Source: Humulus lupulus (lineage: Eukaryota > Streptophyta > Magnoliopsida > Rosales > Cannabaceae). Taken from it: 64,000 nt of DNA. The notes beneath the pieces are model-generated. The model was not told the DNA's origin, ran no database searches, and saw nothing but the letters and a program-made list of their open reading frames with translations. Of the stretch, positions 11,749 through 23,330 are shown one piece after another. Location: assembly GCF_963169125.1 (NCBI RefSeq), contig NC_084795.1, forward strand, positions 276,716,122 through 276,780,121, given 5' to 3'. How positions within the stretch are numbered: position 1 is the stretch's first letter; each line of letters opens with the position of its first letter. A program made the translations under genes and the position numbers.

Positions 11749-12607
11749 TGCGGCTAGCGCCGTACTAGTCAGGGAAGAAGACCGGTCTCAAAAGCCAGTC
11801 TATTACATCAGCAAGAGGCTTCTCGGAGCTGAATCCCGATACCCGCTGATGGAAAAGATGGCCTTCTGCCTTATTACGGCCTCCAGAAAGCTCAGACCGT
11901 ATTTCTTATCCCATTCAATACATGTCATAACCGATCAACCTTTTGAGGCAGGTTTCGCAGAAACCTGATGCATTGGGATGTCTATTGAAATGGGCTATCA
12001 AGCTCAGCCAATTTGAGATACTGTAGGTGCCGTGAACTGCTATAAAAAGCCAAGCCCTGGCTGATTTTGTGGCAGAATGCACAGGATTCTGAGAAGACCC
12101 AGTGGAAGAACCAACTCGGGCCTCATGAAATTCTTCGTAGATGGCCCGTCTAACGAGAATGGCTCTGGGGCTAGAATCATATTGATATCCCCGGAGGGTT
12201 ATCGATTCCACTCTGCATTGCGATTCGAATTCAATGCGTCCAACAACGAGGCTGAATATGAAGCTGTATTGGCTGGGCTAAGGGTAGCCCAGGAGCTGAA
12301 GGCCAGCTCCGTCCAGTGCTACAGTGATTCCCAGCTCGTGGTAAACCAAGTATTAGGAGAATACCAAGCACGGGGAACCAAGATGGCTGCTTACTTGGCC
12401 AAGGTAAAGAAAGAGCTATCCGCATTTGAGCACGGCTTAATCGAGCAGATACCTCGAGAGCAGAATGCCAACGATGACGCCCTGGCAAAGCTCGCCACCT
12501 CCGGGGAGGCAGAAACTTTGGGGCTGGTGCCAGTAGAGTTCTTGGAAAGACCAAGCATAGAGGAAATCGGGGCAGAGGTCGAGATGATCGACACCAGACC
12601 GACCTAG
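11749..12607 (+). pseudogene. pol: Element A pol part 2: RNase H end and archaeal-type RNase H
   Basis: The first RNase H resumes after the solo LTR (YYISKRLLGAESRYP, then ITDQPF near 11935) and breaks by frameshift shortly after. A second RNase H follows at about 12120-12520, with FFVDGPSNENGSGA, the NEAEYEAVLAGL helix, YSDSQLVVNQV and NANDDALAKLA. This extra archaeal-type RNase H is the marker of the Tat lineage. TAG at 12605 ends the open stretch. The DG, E and D active-site motifs of the second RNase H are still visible. Confidence 0.85.
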
Positions 12608-13825
12608 ATGACTCCCATCCTCGAGTACCTCACAATAGGGAAGTTACCCGAGGGGCGAAACGACGCAAGGAGGGTACTTTACCAGGCTCCAAGGTATATA
12701 ATGATAGACGGGATATTGTACCGGCGTGGCCTCTCTTTACCTCTTCTGCGGTGTGCTCTGCCAGGTGAGGCGAAGACCATTTTGTAGGAGGTGCATGAGG
12801 GCTTTTACGGAGATCATGCTGGGAGGAAATCCCTGGCCTTGGAGGTGTTGAGGCAAGGGTATTATTGGCCCACTCTTTCAAAAGACTCGATCTCTTATGT
12901 CAAAAGTTGCGACAGGTGCCAACGATTCGCCACGGTCGCCCGAGCCCCTCCAATCGAGCTACGGATGATCTCTTCCCCGTGGCCGTTCGCGGTATGGGTG
13001 ATTGATTTGGTGGGTGCCCTTCCCACGGGAAAGGGAGGAGTTCGCTATGCTGTAGTGGCTATAGACTACTTCACAAAGTGGGCAGAAACAGAACCCTTGG
13101 CGACGATCACTTCAAAGAGGGTCCTCGACTTTATGGTTAAGAGTATTATCTACCGATTTGGACTGCCAAAGAAGATCGTGTCAGACAATGGAACACAGTT
13201 CGATAGCGATCTCTTCACCGAATTTTGTGAGAGGCACGACATAGTTAAAAGCTTATCCTCCGTGGCCTACCCCCAAGCTAATGAACAAGACGCTAAAAGC
13301 AAGCCTTAAGAAGAGGCTGGATGAAGCCAAGGGAGTTTGGCTCGAACAGCTCCCCCAGGTACCGTGGGCATACCGGACCTCACACCGAACTTCGACGGGT
13401 CACACTCCTTTCTCCCTGACTTTCGGGAGTGAGGTCGTCCTTCCTGTCGAAGTAAAGGTAGCCTCGCATAGAGTCTAGAAATTTGACCAAGACCGGAACG
13501 ACAAATTGCTCTGCGCGTCCCTCGACCTAATTGACGAAAAATGAGAAGCTTCACAGCTGCAGCTCGCGCATTATCAACAGAAGATCACTCATTATTTCAA
13601 CTCAAAGGTCAAGAAACGCATCTTTAGCATAGGCGACCTGGTGCTCAGAAGAGTCTTTTTAGCTGGTAAGGATCCCAAGGGCAGAGTGTTAGGAGCAAAC
13701 TGGGAAGGGCCCTATCAAATAACAGAGGTTGTAAAAGAAGGAACCTTTAAGCTAGCTCGGCTTAATGGAGAAGCGGTCCCACACACTTGGAACGCTATAC
13801 ACCTGAAGAAATATTATCAGTAATA
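12608..13825 (+). pseudogene. pol: Element A pol part 3: integrase
   Basis: Zinc-binding HHCC region at about 12790-12925 (HEGFYGDHAG through CDRCQRF), then the catalytic core with VIDLVGALP near 13000 and IVSDNGTQFDS near 13175. Around 13270-13300 the PQ..NGQVEAV segment seen in element D is missing and the frame shifts, removing the third catalytic residue, the glutamate. The C-terminal part resumes at 13281 and ends ...LKKYYQ at about 13823. Further stops are TAG at 12785 and 13476 and TGA near 13542. Confidence 0.88.
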
Positions 13826-13924
13826 CTTTTGTAAGGCTTAATTAGAAAAGCCACCTTTGTTTATTAAATAATGAGAGATAATCTTAGCACATTTCAAGTA
13901 ACCACGAAAGGTCCTTTCCTAGTT

Positions 13925-13942
13925 ACTTGGGGGGGCATATAT
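13925..13942 (+). other. Second polypurine-like tract after pol (element A)
   Basis: ACTTGGGGGGGCATATAT lies about 100 bp past the pol end. Element D has ACTTGGGGGGCATATAA in the corresponding place on its sense strand. It resembles the polypurine tract just before the 3' LTR (CTTGGGGGCAAA). A role as an internal plus-strand priming site is inference. Confidence 0.5.
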
Positions 13943-15031
13943 CCTGGATACAACCAGGTCCTAAACTTAGAAGTTGATTCAAATTGATTAATCGATATTT
14001 TTCTTAAAAAGCACAAGATATCAATAAAGAATTAACGCGAACTAAATTTTTCAAAATCAATGTCCTGGATGAAACCAAGTCCTAAACTTAGAAGTTGATT
14101 CAAATTGATTAATCGATGTTTTTCTTAAAAAGCACGAGATATCAATAAAGAATTAACGCGAACTAAGTTTTTCAAAATCAATGTCCTGGATGCAACCAGG
14201 TCCTAAACTTAGAAGTTTATTCAAATTAATTAATCGATGTTTTTCTTAAAAAACACGAGATATCAATAAAGAATTAACGTGAACTAAGTTTTTCAAAATC
14301 AATGTCCTGGATGCAACCATGTCCTAAACTTAGAAGTTGATTCATATTGATTAATCGATGTTTTTCTTAAAAAAGCACGAGATATCAATAAAGAATTAAC
14401 ACGAACTAAGTTTTTCAAAATCAATGTCCTGGATGCAACCAGGTCCTAAACTTAGAAGTTGATTCAAATTGATTAATCGATGTTTTTCTTAAAAAGCACG
14501 AGATATCAATAAAGAATTAACGTAAACTAAGTTTTTCAAAATCAATGTCCTAGATGCAACCAGGTCCTAAACTTAGAAGTTGATTCAAATTGATTAATCG
14601 ATGTTTTTCTTAAAAAAAGCACGAGATATCAATAAAGAATTAACGTAAATTAAGTTTTTCAAAATCAATGTCCTGGATGCAACCAGGTCCTAAACTGAGA
14701 AGTTGATTCAAATTGATTAATCGATGTTTTTCTTAAAAAGCACGAGATATCAATAAAGAATTAACGCGAACTAAGTTTTCAAAATCAATGTCCTGGATGC
14801 AACCAGGTCCTAAACGTAGAAGTTGATTCAAATTGATTAATCGATGTTTTTCTTAAAAAGCATGAGATATCAATAAAGAATTAACGCGAACTAAGTTTTT
14901 CAAAATCAATATTCTGGAAATAACCAGGTCCTAAACTGATAAGTTGATTTAAATTGATTAGTCGATGTTTTTCTTAAAAAGCACGAAATATCAACAATAA
15001 ATTAACATACACTAAGTTTTTACCAAATGCG
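13943..15031 (+). repeat. 121-bp tandem repeat, nine copies
   Basis: Units start with a CCTGG-like phrase at 13943, 14064, 14185, 14306, 14428, 14549, 14672, 14792 and 14913, so the period is 121 bp with 1-2 bp drift from short A or T runs. Each unit holds GAAGTTGATTCAAATTGATT and ATCGATGTTTTTCTTAAAAA. The middle copies are nearly identical; the first and last are more diverged. No open frame crosses a unit. It lies between pol and the 3' end of the antisense gene. Confidence 0.93.
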
Positions 15032-15109
15032 CTAAAAGTGAATAACAGTAATGGTAAAAGTAGATTAAAATTAAAACTCAGAAAAACCCATTGTCTCGAG
15101 GAGAAAAAC

Positions 15110-17514
15110 TGTAACGCCCTGGATAGCCAAGACAGTTACATTGTGTGTTTATAAAGTGCTAGACTTGCTAATCAAGTCATTTAATTAAAAGCGTGTTATT
15201 GAAACTATAGAGGAACTAGGGTTAAAATGTTTTGGTCTCAAAAGTCGCATTTTCATTAAGAAACATTATCTATTTACACGGGATCCCATAAATATCGAGT
15301 TTAAAGACTGTATGCAAAAGTCATAAGGTTTAGATACAATAACAAGCCATATTAGGGCAAAACAAACAGTTAGGCAATCCCTGTCCTGATCCACTCCTCG
15401 ACCATGGTGATCGAACAGCTGGCTATGTACATTCAACCCCGCAGCTCTCCATCTCAGGATTGGTCCAACTTGCCCTTGCCTTTACCTGCACCACGTAGCA
15501 CCCGTGAGCCAAGGCCCAGCAAGAAAACACAACAACAGAGCATAAGCAATCAACAACCAAATCAATATCTCATATTGTATCACATACTCTCAACCATATA
15601 AGCATTCAGTATAATCAAGTATTCCACATACTAACCATATCAACTCATATCATATATCAGTTCACAAATGATAACTAGGGCTAGCGCCCTCAGGTCGCTC
15701 CCTCCGTTATCCCACTGACTCCGGCTCGCTTAAACCGAGCTCAGTGAATATTAAGCTATCCTCGGCTACCAGTGGCCAAGCCGAGCCCTGTGCGCAAATA
15801 TTGTGTTCGACACTCTTAGGCAGCTATCAAATGTCCCATGGCATGATACCATCAGTGACACAATACAAGTATCGGGAGCACTTAGTCCCATCACAATCAT
15901 ATAACTGGGTGCAGCTTTCTTACCTTTCGATTCGCTAGCTTTGATCACTTGACTCCTTGAGCACGATCCCTCTCGAGCCCTAGCGCTCACCTAAACACAA
16001 CCATAGGCCAAAGTCTGATCATCAAACCTCAAGTCCAAAACCTAGCCTCGAAGCCAATCTCGAGCCCTCAGGAAGTCCTAGTTCCACCAAACAAGGTGGT
16101 GGAATCAAACCCGAAACCCTTGGTCAAAAACCCTTGCAAACAACCCTAAAATCCCTTTCTGAAAATAGGGCAGCACTACAGTGCTCTTAGGAGGGTGCTA
16201 CAGTGCTACAAACAGAAGCGAAATCCCCTCAACATGCATGGCCTAGCGCTACAACGCCCAAAGGCTAGCGCTGTAGCGCTAGTCACAGACAGACCAACAC
16301 CAGTTTTCCCTTCCTGCGATTTCCTCAAACCAACCTCAACCAAAACTTCTCCAAACCTTTACCAAACTCAAAAACAACCTTATGAACATACTCCACTCGT
16401 CCCAAGCACCCTAAATACTTAAAACCCAATCACATGCATCTCTAATCCCAAAATTCACCATAGCTGTCCCTAAGCTCAGAAACTCAGCAAAACCAGTCAA
16501 AACATCAGAGTTAGAGGCTTATAATTTATACCTTTGATGGAACTTCGACCTCAAGTTGTCTCTAGACCTCCTTGGCTTGCTTTTCCTCAAACCTTGGCTC
16601 CAACTTCCCTAGAATTTCCCCATCAACACAGCTTAGATATCTTTGCTAAATACCAAAACCAGAACTGAAGGAACTTACAGAATTTTACCTCAAGTGTTGG
16701 TGAGTTCTTGCTAAACCTCTGCCAATTCCTCAAACCTAGCTTAGGATCCTTGATGCTCAGCCTAATCCAGCTTTCCTCTTAACTTTGCTCCAAAAATCCT
16801 CAAGAAACTGATGAAGGAAGCATAAACCGACCTTAGAAAACTCTCTCCGTTTTCTCCTTTTTCCTTCTTTTCTCTCTCTCAGACTTCTATTACTTTCTAC
16901 ATTTCCCACTAACATAAAGACTCAGCATATCTATCCCTTGCAAGCCAAATGACCTTAATGCCCTCCCCTTTATTTCTAACCCTTTAATCCACTTAAGGGC
17001 ATTTTAGTCATTTTACCCAATTCCTGCTAATTCCTCGAGTGTCTCTAATATTTCCCGCTTAATTCCTGATACATAATTAATCACCAATAATATTCCTCAA
17101 TGTCAAGATAGACTCCAGTATACTCACAAAATTCCCATTTATACCCCTAGACTCACCCCGAGCTGGGTATAAATCCCCGCCATGACTTTTTCGCTACTTT
17201 GCTCACTAGGATCGTCTCGAGTCACAGATCACAGATATATCCACATAATAATGTGGTCTCGACAATTATCACATATATCAAAGCAGTTATGCCCATAATG
17301 GTCAAAATTACGAGTATGCCCTTCTAACCTAATCGGAGCCTACATGCATACTAATACACATAGCAATGCATCACAAATATTCAAATAGTCATATAACATG
17401 CTTTAAATCATAATCATGCATCTTACTCATTAAAATCACACATAATTCCCATTATGCCCTCCAGGCACACTAATCAAGGCCCTTAAGCCTTATTAGCAAA
17501 TTTGGGTCGTTACA
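15110..17514 (-). repeat. 3' LTR of chromovirus fragment B
   Basis: Read on the minus strand it begins TGTAACGACCC (17514) and ends GGGCGTTACA (15110). It belongs to the same broad family as the solo LTRs at 9124, 21747 and 42562 but lacks their GACT/AGTC palindrome array. In that place it has a longer dyad CTCGGCT...AGCCGAG at about 15760-15786. Confidence 0.85.
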
Positions 17515-17532
17515 ACTATCCCCTCCTAATGA
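17515..17532 (-). other. Polypurine tract of fragment B
   Basis: Minus-strand text ATTAGGAGGGGATAGT abuts the LTR start TGTAACGACC. This is the expected plus-strand primer position and fixes the LTR boundary. Confidence 0.75.
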
Positions 17533-17547
17533 GAATTTCATCGTCGA

Positions 17548-20500
17548 AATTTACCTGAACAACTCGGGATACTGCTCCCGCATCGCTGTCTCAAGCTCCC
17601 AGGTCGCCTCCTCGACCTTACTATTCCACCACAGCACTTTAACAAGAGGAATCGTCTTATTCCGCAATACTTTATATTTCCGATCCAGAATCTGAACTGG
17701 TTGCTCCTCATAAGCCAAATCTGTCTGTAACTCCAAATATTCATACCTCAACACATGAGTCACATCTGAGACATACTTCCGAAGCATGGAGACATGGAAT
17801 ACGTCATGAACTCCAGACAACGATGGTGGCAAAGCTAATCTGTATGCCACCTGACCAACCCTTTCCAGGATCTCGAATGGTCCAATGAATCTAGGGCTTA
17901 GCTTGCCCTTCTTTCCAAACCTCCTCACCCCTCGCAATGGTGAAACTCGGAGAAAGACATGATCCCCAACCTGGAACTCCACATCCCTACGCTTAGGATC
18001 AGCGTAGCTTTTCTGTCTACTCTGAGATGCGAGCATCCTAGCCTGGATCTTCTCTATAGCTTCACTTGTCCTCTTAACCATATCTGGCCCCAAATATCTC
18101 CTCTCACCCATCTCGTCCCAATGAATGGGTGACCTACACTTCCTCCCATACAACATCTCATAGGGATCCACTCCAATCGCTGATTGATAACTATTATTAT
18201 ACGAAAATTCAATCAACGGAAGATACTTACTCCATGAACCCTCAAAATCAATCATACACACTCTGAGCATATCCTCCAATACCTGGATCATCCTCTTAGA
18301 CTGTCCATCAGTCTGAGGATGAAAGGCTGTACTGAACTTCAACTGAGTCCCCAAAGCCTTCTGTAAACCACCCCAAAACTTAGAAGTGAAGATAAGATCC
18401 CGGTCTGACACTATAGACTTACCCATGGAGACGTACGATCTCCCTCACATACAACTCAGCGTACTGATCCACAGTATATGTCGACCTCACTGGAAGAAAA
18501 TGGGCTGACTTGGTGTATCTATCCACTATCACCCACACAGAGTCATGAAGTCCTACTGTCCTGGGTAAACCTCCCACAAAATCCATAGTAATATCCTCCC
18601 ATTTCCATTCAGGAATACCCAAAGGTTGAAGCAACCCTGCTGGTCGCTGATGCTTAGCTTTCACCTGCTGACAGGTTAAGCATCTGGCAACGTACTCTAC
18701 CACTTCTTCATCCCGGGCCACCAATATAAAGCCCGTAGATCCTGATACACCTTTGTGGTACCCGGATGAAGTGAGTACGGTGTCGTATGAGACTCATCTA
18801 GTATCTCTCGTCTGATCCCGTCATCAGCTGGAACACAAATCCGTCCCTGATACCGAAGTAAACCAACCTCAGAAACAGAATAGTCCTTAGCTACTCCCGC
18901 TAAGACATCCTCTCTAACCATCTGTAACTGAGCATCTGCCAACTGCCCTTCTCTGATCCATTCTAGCAGGGTTGACTGCAGAGTAATAATGGCCAACTGG
19001 CCCACCACCAACTATATCCCTTCTCTAACCATCTCATCAGCTAACTCCCTTGAGATCTGAACAGAACTATTCAACCGACCTGGACCTCTGCGGCTCAATG
19101 CATCTGCCACCACATTGGCTTTCCCCGAATGGTAAAGAATATCACAATCATAATCCTTTACCAATTCCAGCCAACGCCTCTGTCTCATGTTCAGGTCCTT
19201 CTGCGTAAAGAAATATTTTAAGCTCTTATGGTCAGTGTATACCTCGTACTTCTCCCCATACAAATAATGCTGCCAAATCTTCAGTGCAAAAACCACTGCT
19301 GCCAGCTCCAAATCATGAGTAGGATACCGCTGTTCATACTCCTTCAGCTGTCGCAATGCATATGCTATAACCTTCTCATTATGCATCAACACACAGCCTA
19401 AGCCCAACCTCAATGCATCGCAGTAAACAACAAACTTCCCTTCCTCCGAAGGAAGACTCAACACTGGCGCTGTAATAAGTCGTCGCTTCAACTCTTGGAA
19501 ACTGTCTTCGCACTTGTCTGACCAGATAAACTTCAAATTCTTTCATGTCAATTATGTCATCGGTGCTGCTATCTTCGAGATGCCCTCTACAAACTGTCTG
19601 TAGTAACCTGCTAACCCAAGAAAACTCCGCACCTCCGAGGCATTCGTTGGCCTCGGCCAATCCCTAACCGCCTCTATCTTAGATGGATCCACCTTAATCC
19701 CATCTGCACCTACGATATGTCCAAGGAATGTCACTTCGGGTAACCAGAATTCACACTTCTTAAACTTAGCGTACAATTGATGCTCCCTCAATCTTTGAAG
19801 AACATGTCGAAGATGAAGCTCGTGCTCTACCTCTGAACTGGAATACACCAAGATGTCGTCAATGAAGACAATAACAAACTGATCTAGAAAATCCTTGAAC
19901 ACCCTGTTCATTAGATCCATAAAGGCTGCTGGGGCATTGGTCAACCCAAAAGACATGACCAAGAACTCATAGTGCCCATACCGCGTTCGAAAGGCCGTCT
20001 TAGGTATGTCCTCATCCTTGATCCTCAGAGGGTGATAACCAGATCGAAGATCAATCTTTGAGAACACCGTCTTACCTTGCAGCTGATCGAACAAGTCATC
20101 AATCCTTGGTAGGGGATACTTATTCTTGATAGTTAACTTGTTCAATTCCTGGTAGTCGATGCACATTCTCAGAGTCCCGTCCTTCTTCTTCACAAACAAA
20201 ACTAGAGCACCCCATGGTGAGTAGCTAGGCCTAATGAACCCCAAATCCAAAAGTTCCTACAACTGTATCTTTAATTCTTTCAGTTCCGCCGGTGCCATTC
20301 TATATGGTGCCCTCGACATTGGCTCTGTCCCTGGTGCTATCTCAATAACAAACTGAATCTCTCTACGCGGCAGAAATCCAGGCAAATCCTCAGGAAACAC
20401 ATCTAAGAACTCACAAACCAATCTGGTCTCCTCCGGTCCTACTGGTGAAACTCTAGTGGTATCCACCACACTAACCATGAAGCCTATACATCCACCCTGT

Positions 20501-20700
20501 AAAAAATCCCTGGCTTTCAACGCAGATATCCTGGGTACGTGGGGACCATGCACCGCTCCCACAAAAACAAAGGGATCCTCGCCCTCTGGTTCAAAAGTCA
20601 CCATCTTCTTCCTGCAGTCAATGGTAGCTACATATCTAACTAGCCAATCCATACCTAGAATCATGTTTTCCACTACTGCGGAGCCCTGACTCTTCGCCTT
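17548..20700 (-). pseudogene. pol: Chromovirus (Tekay-like) pol: protease end to chromodomain
   Basis: Late protease (MILGMDWLVRY), then reverse transcriptase at about 20400-19560 with [39 protein letters not shown] and catalytic FIDDILVY, then RNase H ([27 protein letters not shown]), integrase zinc region (LHPG, CLTCQQVKA) and core (DFVGGLP, SDRDLIFTS). In the PQTDGQS-R motif the catalytic glutamate is replaced by lysine (about 18294). The C-terminus is a chromodomain-like end (PVQILDRKYKVLRNKTIPLV, later W.LETAMREQYPELF), which marks a chromovirus. Breaks: TAG near 20254, stops near 19540 and 19011, frame changes near 18700 and 18425. Confidence 0.92.
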
Positions 20701-22295
20701 AGCGGGAGACATGCTGATGGGCCCGGGAGGAGTCTTCTTGGTAAACCGGGGCTTCTTGACCAGGGGCCTAGATGATCCCGAAGGAGGATTCCCCCCTGGA
20801 AGATGGACCGTAGGATGTTGTCTCCGGGCTGTGCCATCTCTTCACCTGAAACAAAAAAGAAGGGAACGTTAGGACACATGTAAGGTTATTCGATTATGAG
20901 AAAAATCTAAGGATATATTAAAAAGGTCCTACCCTCCGAGCTGGAGGAGGAATCTATTGCCACGACCTCCGGCCGCAGAGCTTCTATGGGGGACTCTAGG
21001 TTTATAACTTCGCGAATGAGAGAGGGCTTGGGGTCCGGATCAGCCTCAGGACTGGACTCCTCTACATACTGCCTAAACCCCTGAGCTACTACACCCTCCA
21101 GGAGGGAGGGCCACGACATAAGGTTGGTCCCATACTCCTTAAAAAAGGCTGACCTAAAAGCCAGGGTGTTGTCAACTGCTACAGTGCCCGTGGGGCGGCT
21201 CATGTCATAGGGTAACACCAGTTGATCTACACACTGGAGCAGGGTCACGTTAAGGACTGGGTTAAACCTAGCGAGCCGAAGGTCTACGGTAGCCCTGTCT
21301 AAGTCCCTAAACAGGTATGGGTTACCTTGGCCGGAGGGGCCAGCTGCTTCCCCGGACTGGATCCGATCCGCGTCAGGGCCCTGGGAAACCTTGAGGACCC
21401 GCTTCCGGCGCACGAGTGGCACCTCGTCTTCCTCATCCTACTCGTCGTTCACCGCAGCACCCCTCTCGGGGATGGGCGCCAGTTCGCGAGCTACTAGGAC
21501 GTCCCGCGACCTCCTCAAGGCCAGGGTCTGACCCAGAGAAATTAACTTACACGTCAGCATTGTCTCATCAGACACGAGCTGGCGGTAGTCTTTTTCACTT
21601 GATGGGAGCCCCGCCAAGGTCTCATATTGAACCCCGAGGGTCACCGATTTAGCCGTCCTCACAAAAATAGCTGCACAATGGTATTCAAGTCAATACACAT
21701 GGAAAGAAACAAATCAGTGACGATTTTGCGAGCTGAGGATAGAAAGTGTAACGCCCAAACTCCTGGGACCGTTATGGTGTGCCTTGTAAACAGTGCTAAA
21801 CTCGCTAATTGAGTCATTTGGCCAAAATCGTGAACTAAGTATGATTAACGGTTTAGGGATTAAAAACTTGGTTAGGATGTAACGTTTCACTTGAACGTTT
21901 AATATATACATTGGGATCCCAAAAATATAAATTTCAGAGTTTATTACAGAAAATATTTACAACAGGCCGTTCTAAGCGGCAAAACAGGGTTCAACCCTAG
22001 TTCCACTTTAAACCTCGGCCGTGGCGGACGAGCAGCTGCATATGTACACGTCATCACATAAGCTCTCCAACTCAAGGATGGTCTAGCTTCCTCTTGCCTT
22101 TACCTGCACCACATAGCACCCGTGAGCCGTAGCCCAGCAAGAAAACATAACACTATACATAAACATTATCAAATGATTATCATTATAATCACACCGAGCG
22201 TAAAACTTCCAAACCAATGAGTGAGCATCACATGATTCAAGTGGGAGAGTGGCTGCTAGGTAAGCCACTAGCCTCCAAGCACTTATTTCATTCAT

Positions 22296-22618
22296 CGACC
22301 CTCGAGGTCGGTCTGGCATTAATGCTCTTTGAGTCATTCAATGCTGATGGTCGATTAGATCTAATCTCCGTTGGCTTGCGTGAACCACGCTAAGACCGTT
22401 CTGACTAATAAGTCAGCGCTATGTGACCAGTGTCCAGTATCACTGCCGAACTTGACTAATAAGTCACAGCTTCACAGCTGATACTAACACCTTTGCCAAT
22501 TCTGACTGACGAGTCAGTGCAACGTGACCAGTGCCCAGTACCACTGCCGAACCTGACTAATGAGTCACAGCTTCACAGTTGATACTAGCACCTTTGCCAA
22601 ATCTGACTAATTAGTCAG
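22296..22618 (-). repeat. 51-bp array of GACT-N4-AGTC palindromes
   Basis: Palindromes at 22296-22310 (CGACC/GGTCG, 5-base centre), 22401-22416 (CTGACT-AATA-AGTCAG), 22453-22466 (TGACT-AATA-AGTCA), 22502-22517 (CTGACT-GACG-AGTCAG), 22554-22567 (TGACT-AATG-AGTCA) and 22603-22618 (CTGACT-AATT-AGTCAG). The last five are spaced about 50-51 bp. Centres vary while arms stay complementary. Confidence 0.8.
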
Positions 22619-23219
22619 TACCATGCACAAGTAAGCAATGTTATCAATATGTATCATATGCCAGTTATCCAAGAATAGGGCATTCAGCATGCTTACTAAA
22701 CAGTTGCTAGCATAATCATGATCATGCACAAACTCAGAGACTCAAGCTCTGGCCAATCTCATATTCATCATTCATGGCATGCCCTAATCATATGTTTCTC
22801 GTGCATCACATGCATCACACTTAATCATCCAGCATGCCTCAATAATAATCATATGCAAATGGGCAAGATCGCCAAGCATTCATTATGCTATCAATGTTTA
22901 CATTTAAACATCCAACATGCATCAATCATAGTCATGCATGTCACATATGGGGTGCAATTTTCTTACCTTGGGTTCGAGCGAGAATTAATCAAAGAAACGA
23001 CCTTTGAGAACGATCATCTTTTAGTCCTTTAGCGGTCACCTAGTCATAACCAAACATATAGGATACCATTAATAAAAAAAATGACCAACATAGGTTCCCA
23101 AACCAATATCTAGCCTCCGGGACATCAATCAACACTTAACCGGGTACTAGGATCAACCCGAGGCCTTAAGCTAACATCCCCAAGCCAAAAACCTATTTTT
23201 GGCCAAATCTTCCTTGATG

Positions 23220-23330
23220 GGCCACGGCTCACCATAGCCATGCCGCGGCTCATCCCCCTGACAGATACATAATTGCCTCAGAAACCACTTTAGGCCGCAG
23301 CACACAAAAGCCAGGCTGCGGCTCATTACC
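23220..23330 (-). repeat. GC-rich dyad cluster (GCCGCGGC variants)
   Basis: Variants GCCACGGCTC, GCCGCGGCTC, GGCCGCAGC and GGCTGCGGCTC occur within about 110 bp. This is the same distance from the LTR start (about 1.0-1.1 kb) as in the other chromovirus LTRs here. Confidence 0.6.

Larger units (their letters stand above)
15110..20700 (-). mobile_element. One-ended Tekay-like chromovirus fragment B in element A
   Basis: On the minus strand this holds the pol gene from late protease to chromodomain, a polypurine tract and a 3' LTR (15110-17514). Its gag, the start of protease and its 5' LTR are absent. At about 20700 the sequence changes directly from chromovirus protease to the third exon of element A's antisense gene. 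The LTR at 21747 cannot be its partner: that copy has its own exact target duplication and no primer site beside it. No target duplication can be read for B. Confidence 0.75.

Noticed and set aside
13943..15031. Centromeric satellite
   Set aside because: Only nine copies, wholly inside element A; no evidence here of long arrays.
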